NCBI GenBank assembly: GCA_019636535.1
Contig: JAHBXK010000002.1
Span: 124,001-188,000 of the forward strand
Origin: Phycisphaeraceae bacterium
GTDB taxonomy: Bacteria; Planctomycetota; Phycisphaerae; Phycisphaerales; UBA1924
Direction of reading: 5' to 3'
Length of the DNA: 64,000 nucleotides
The notes below the pieces were generated by a model. That model was not told where the DNA came from. It was given only the letters and a program-made list of their open reading frames with translations, and did not search any database. This document shows positions 61,017-64,000 of this stretch, piece after piece. The position numbers and the translations under genes were made by a program. Position 1 is the first letter of the stretch, and every line of letters starts with the position of its first letter.

Positions 61017-62111
61017 TCAATACGAAATCCGCCTCTCCGCAAAGTCCAGTTTCATCGAACGCTTGCTCATCGCCAGCGTCTCCTCCGCCACCACGTTCGC
61101 CCGCTTGATCCCCGACCGGATGATCTCCAGCACCCGCGCTTCGCCCTCCGCCGTCTCCAGCGCTTCGCGCCGAGCACGCATCGGCTCCAGCAGCGCGTTG
61201 ATCGCCTCACCAAGTTCCGCCTTGATGTGCCCGTGCATCACGTTCTTCCCCTCGGCATAGTCCGCGCGGATCGCCTCCGCCCGTTCCCTGCTCAAGAACG
61301 CATCGCAATACTGCAACAGCACGTGGCTCTGCGCCACCAGCCCCGTCGATTCCTCCGCCACCACCGTGATCTTGTTGATCTTCTTCTGCACGTCCTTCGC
61401 GCTGTCGTACAGGAAGATCGCGTTCCCAAGGCTCTTCGACATCTTGTTCACGCCGTCCAGCCCCGCCAGCCGCGCCACCCGCCCGATCTTCGCCTTGGGA
61501 ATCGGGAACACGCCCCCCGCCGCGACGTGCCCCTCCTGCGGCACGCGGTTCCCAACCCCGCAGTACATCTGGTTGAACTTCATCGCCACGTCCCGGCACA
61601 TCTCGATGTGCGCTTCCTGATCTTCTCCCACCGGCACCAACTCCGGCCGGAACACCAGAATGTCCGCGCACTGCCCCACCGCGTACATCGGAAACCCGAA
61701 CGAGTACGTGTCCCCAAGCCCCTTCGAGTCGATCTCCGTCTTCAGCGTCGGGTTCCGCATCACCTTGTTGAAGGGCAGCAGCATCGCGAACAGAAACGTC
61801 AACTCCGCGATCGCCGGGACCTCGCTCTGCAGCACGAACGTCGACCGTTCCGGGTCCATCCCCACGGCGATCCAGTCCTTGACGATGCCCAGCGTGTTGG
61901 CCCGGATCTGCTCGGGCTTGTCGGCCAGCGTCGTGAACGCGTGAACGTTCGCGATCAGGAAGTAGCAGTCGAACTCGTCCTGGAGCCGAACGCGGTTCTC
62001 CAGCGAGCCGACCCAGTGGCCCAGGTGCAGGCCCGTGTGCGTCGGCGTGTCGCCCGTCAGAATCCGCGGCTTGATGGCGTGGCGGTCGTGCTGAGGAGGT
62101 GAGGCGTGCAT
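61017..62111 (-). CDS. trpS: Tryptophanyl-tRNA synthetase
   Basis: A 364-residue class Ib synthetase that charges tRNA-Trp. HIGH-type motif GLHLGH (about 26-31) with the preceding ILTGDTPTHT, and KMSKS motif NKMSKSLGN (about 222). The tryptophan-binding segment YSFGFPMYAVGQCADILVF is typical of TrpRS. Length is normal, with a longer N-terminal tail. ATG 62111 (MHASPPQHDR) places the HIGH motif as usual. It lies downstream of the HEAT-repeat zinc-ribbon gene on the same strand, 70 bp away. Confidence 0.96.
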   Translation of the reverse strand: MHASPPQHDRHAIKPRILTGDTPTHTGLHLGHWVGSLENRVRLQDEFDCYFLIANVHAFTTLADKPEQIRANTLGIVKDWIAVGMDPERSTFVLQSEVPAIAELTFLFAMLLPFNKVMRNPTLKTEIDSKGLGDTYSFGFPMYAVGQCADILVFRPELVPVGEDQEAHIEMCRDVAMKFNQMYCGVGNRVPQEGHVAAGGVFPIPKAKIGRVARLAGLDGVNKMSKSLGNAIFLYDSAKDVQKKINKITVVAEESTGLVAQSHVLLQYCDAFLSRERAEAIRADYAEGKNVMHGHIKAELGEAINALLEPMRARREALETAEGEARVLEIIRSGIKRANVVAEETLAMSKRSMKLDFAERRISY

Positions 62112-62181
62112 GGGGAGCAAGCGTAGGAGAAACCTCCACGCAACGTGCATCCGCCGCGAGGGCATCGTTTCCGCCCGCGCA

Positions 62182-63606
62182 TCACTGCCCCGCCTGCTCG
62201 GTGCCGAACTCGACCGCGAGCCGGATCTGTCTCGCTGATTTCATCGCCGAGGTCGCCATCCGCACGTTCGCGTCGACCGAGGCCCGCTCCAGCGCCCAGA
62301 GCGCGCACGCAGCATCGGCCCCGAACTCCCCCAGTTGCCACGCCGCCAGCGCCCGCACGTCGATCGAATCATCCTCCAGCGCCCGCCCGAGCGCCCGCGC
62401 TGCCCGCTTCCGATGCACCGTTGTGCGCACCAGCCCCATCACCGCATCCCTCCGAACTTGCGCCTCCTCATCGCGCAGCAAAATCTCCGAGAGTGTTCCC
62501 ACAACCCGCTCGTCATCACTAAATCGCTTGCTCACGACAAACACCGCCCACCCGCGCCGCTCCGCGCTCACCGAGTTCCGTGCACACGCCAGCAGCGGCC
62601 CAACCGCCTCATCTGTCAGGTCATCCGTTCCGGCCAAAGTCCGCAGCACGTCCACTCCCACCTTCGGATGGTCGATCAAGCCCACCGCCCGTGCGGCCCC
62701 CTCCGCCCTGAGCGCAAACAACGCCTGCCACCCTTCCCCGTGCCGATCCACCGCCCGGGCCACCTCATCGGCGTACGGCACGAACACAGCCGGCCGCTGC
62801 CTGATCATCACAAACGTTGGGCCCACCGTCCCAACGGGCCATCGTCCCATCGCCTCGATCACGCGCTGGGCGTCCGAGTTGCTCGGGCCATTCCCGCGCA
62901 TCAACTCCCACACCACCAGCGACCGCGTCGTCTCGTCCGGGTTCTCAAGCCCCCTGCACAACCTCCGTGGCGTCACCGCCCAGTGATCGTCCAGCCACCC
63001 CGCCAGGTGCATCGCGTTCAGCAGCGGCGCGGGGCCTTCTCGCGAAATCCAAGTCGCTCGACCGGCCGCCGGTCTGCGGTAATACGCCGACGAGTCAAAC
63101 CGCCGCAACATCCGATCCACCCGTACCCCCACCACCCGCCTCGTCACCGGGTCCAGACTTTCCGGGTCCGCCCGCTTCACGCGCCCGCCGATCTCCCCCA
63201 GCAGGTCCGCCTCCTCCGTGTCATACACCACCGCCGCCGCCGCGATCACCACCCCCGGCAGGCTTCCCAGCACACCCCGCTCCACCACCCGCGGCGTCAT
63301 CGCAACCCCGAACGCCAGCGCCAGCGTCAGCACACCCAGCGCTGCGACGCCACGATACCGCCTCCTCCTCTGCAACTGCCGCTCTTCGCCGTGCGTCCGC
63401 CCGCACTCCGGGCACGTCAGCCCCGGCACACCGGTCATGTCGTACCAACACTTGCGGCAGCGGCGCTTACCCCTGGGCCGGTCGCGCAACAGGCCGCGAT
63501 AGAGCAGCAGCAGCCCGAGCACGGCAAAGAGCGCGGCGAGGGCCCAGAACGCCCAGGTCACCGACAAGATCCAGTCGGAGGCGGTCTGTTGGCAGAGAGT
63601 CAACAT
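62182..63606 (-). CDS. Membrane HEAT-repeat protein with zinc ribbon
   Basis: A 474-residue protein. A membrane helix (WAFWALAALFAVLGLLLLYRG) is followed directly by a cytoplasmic zinc ribbon CRKCWYDMTGVPGLTCPECG, a relative of the CGYSLAGL ribbons at 35.8 and 38 kb. A second helix (AALGVLTLALAFGVAM) leads to a mostly helical extracytoplasmic or soluble part. The last 150 residues form HEAT-like repeats, for example LLRDEEAQVRRDAVMGLV and ALEDDSIDVRALAAWQLGEF. Function unknown; the ribbon may be a docking element. ATG 63606 is preferred over an overlapping in-frame TTG at 63630. Likely in an operon with the upstream HEAT gene and trpS. Confidence 0.75.
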   Translation of the reverse strand: MLTLCQQTASDWILSVTWAFWALAALFAVLGLLLLYRGLLRDRPRGKRRCRKCWYDMTGVPGLTCPECGRTHGEERQLQRRRRYRGVAALGVLTLALAFGVAMTPRVVERGVLGSLPGVVIAAAAVVYDTEEADLLGEIGGRVKRADPESLDPVTRRVVGVRVDRMLRRFDSSAYYRRPAAGRATWISREGPAPLLNAMHLAGWLDDHWAVTPRRLCRGLENPDETTRSLVVWELMRGNGPSNSDAQRVIEAMGRWPVGTVGPTFVMIRQRPAVFVPYADEVARAVDRHGEGWQALFALRAEGAARAVGLIDHPKVGVDVLRTLAGTDDLTDEAVGPLLACARNSVSAERRGWAVFVVSKRFSDDERVVGTLSEILLRDEEAQVRRDAVMGLVRTTVHRKRAARALGRALEDDSIDVRALAAWQLGEFGADAACALWALERASVDANVRMATSAMKSARQIRLAVEFGTEQAGQ

Positions 63607-63622
63607 GATGGGCGTGCAATGC

Positions 63623-64000
63623 TCATTCAAGGTCGATGTCCTGCGATCCTCCCTCCCTCTCCTGTGCTGGCTTCAATTCGCGCAACGCGTCGATCCGGGC
63701 CAGAACAGTCTTGGCGGAGTATCGAACCTGATCGTCCTCGTCGTTGATGAGGGTCTTCAACGCATCAATCGCATCAGCATCCGATGAAAACCGCTTGCCG
63801 ATGAGTTCTACAGCCAGCCATCGCACCCGTCCGTAGTCGTCCACCAACGCGAACCTCACTTCACGCAGCAGCACGGACGGATCGACGCCCACCCGGCCGA
63901 GGCACCACAAGGCGGTGAATCGGGCTTCTCCGTCCGTGTCGTGCCGGCACAGGCGCGGAAGCAGATCGTGAACCACCTTTGAAGAGGAGAACAACTTCCC
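63623..64000 (-). CDS. HEAT-repeat protein (partial, runs off right edge)
   Basis: At least 125 residues of a HEAT-like helical-repeat protein; the N-terminus lies outside the window. Repeats: DGEARFTALWCLGRVGVDPS, DDYGRVRWLAVELIGKRF and NDEDDQVRYSAKTVLARID. Its stop lies 17 bp before the ATG of the next HEAT-repeat gene, and both share similar repeats, so it may be a duplicated half of one protein or its functional partner. Confidence 0.75.
   Translation of the reverse strand, partial: GKLFSSSKVVHDLLPRLCRHDTDGEARFTALWCLGRVGVDPSVLLREVRFALVDDYGRVRWLAVELIGKRFSSDADAIDALKTLINDEDDQVRYSAKTVLARIDALRELKPAQEREGGSQDIDLE

Overview
The window is 64 kb of GC-rich, densely coded bacterial chromosome. It looks like a planctomycete, probably class Phycisphaerae. 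The signs are: two exported proteins with N-terminal LEPR-XLL-type motifs; a 1605-residue secreted protein combining a beta-helix, cadherin-like repeats and a dockerin-like end; several membrane proteins carrying a C-x2-C-G-Y-S-L-A-G-L...C-P-E-C-G type zinc ribbon; tandem clpP genes; and a short pilM-N-O-P/ATPase cluster. This placement is inference, because there is no rRNA gene in the window.

Layout. 0-8.3 kb: the end of an HlyD-type efflux adaptor, futalosine hydrolase (menaquinone pathway), then an operon for a type IV pilus or type II secretion inner-membrane platform (pilM, pilN, pilO, pilP-like, gspE/pilB). 8.2-14.6 kb: mutY, yidC, nadE and a peptidoglycan-recognition amidase. 15-17.9 kb: a soluble Ser/Thr kinase coupled to a metallophosphatase, and a LuxR-type regulator. 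18-24.6 kb: glyA, a DUF486 membrane protein, two clpP genes, a YfcE-like phosphoesterase, a secreted unknown and an LpxL-like acyltransferase. 24.7-32 kb: a VWA/DoxX pair, tRNA-Leu(UAG) and the giant adhesin-like protein. 32.4-41.9 kb: small unknown proteins, manA, a zinc-ribbon membrane protein split by an IS481-family element, its intact paralogue, a PIN-PhoH protein, DUF456 and membrane unknowns. 42-48.6 kb: tRNA-Arg(UCG), a Kbl-like alpha-oxoamine synthase, a YkgJ-type protein, a CpcT-like lipoprotein, clpC and ybaB. 48.6-64 kb: a four-CxxC protein, an MsbA-like exporter, two glycosyltransferase genes alternating with two LEPR-XLL surface proteins, DUF695-RraB, trpS and two HEAT-repeat proteins, the last cut by the window edge.

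Functional themes. Protein quality control is well represented (clpC, two clpP, yidC, an exported cyclophilin). Envelope and surface biology dominates the rest: pilus platform, acyltransferase, ABC exporter, glycosyltransferases, LEPR proteins and the giant repeat protein. The best-supported unusual event is the IS481-type insertion at 35862-37193. It has 49-bp inverted ends and a 5-bp target duplication, and deleting it in silico restores the missing CPEC half of the host gene's zinc ribbon. I did not find a defence island, CRISPR array, prophage or biosynthetic cluster. The most plausible underexplored themes are the zinc-ribbon membrane family, the LEPR/glycosyltransferase locus and the coupled atypical kinase/phosphatase pair.
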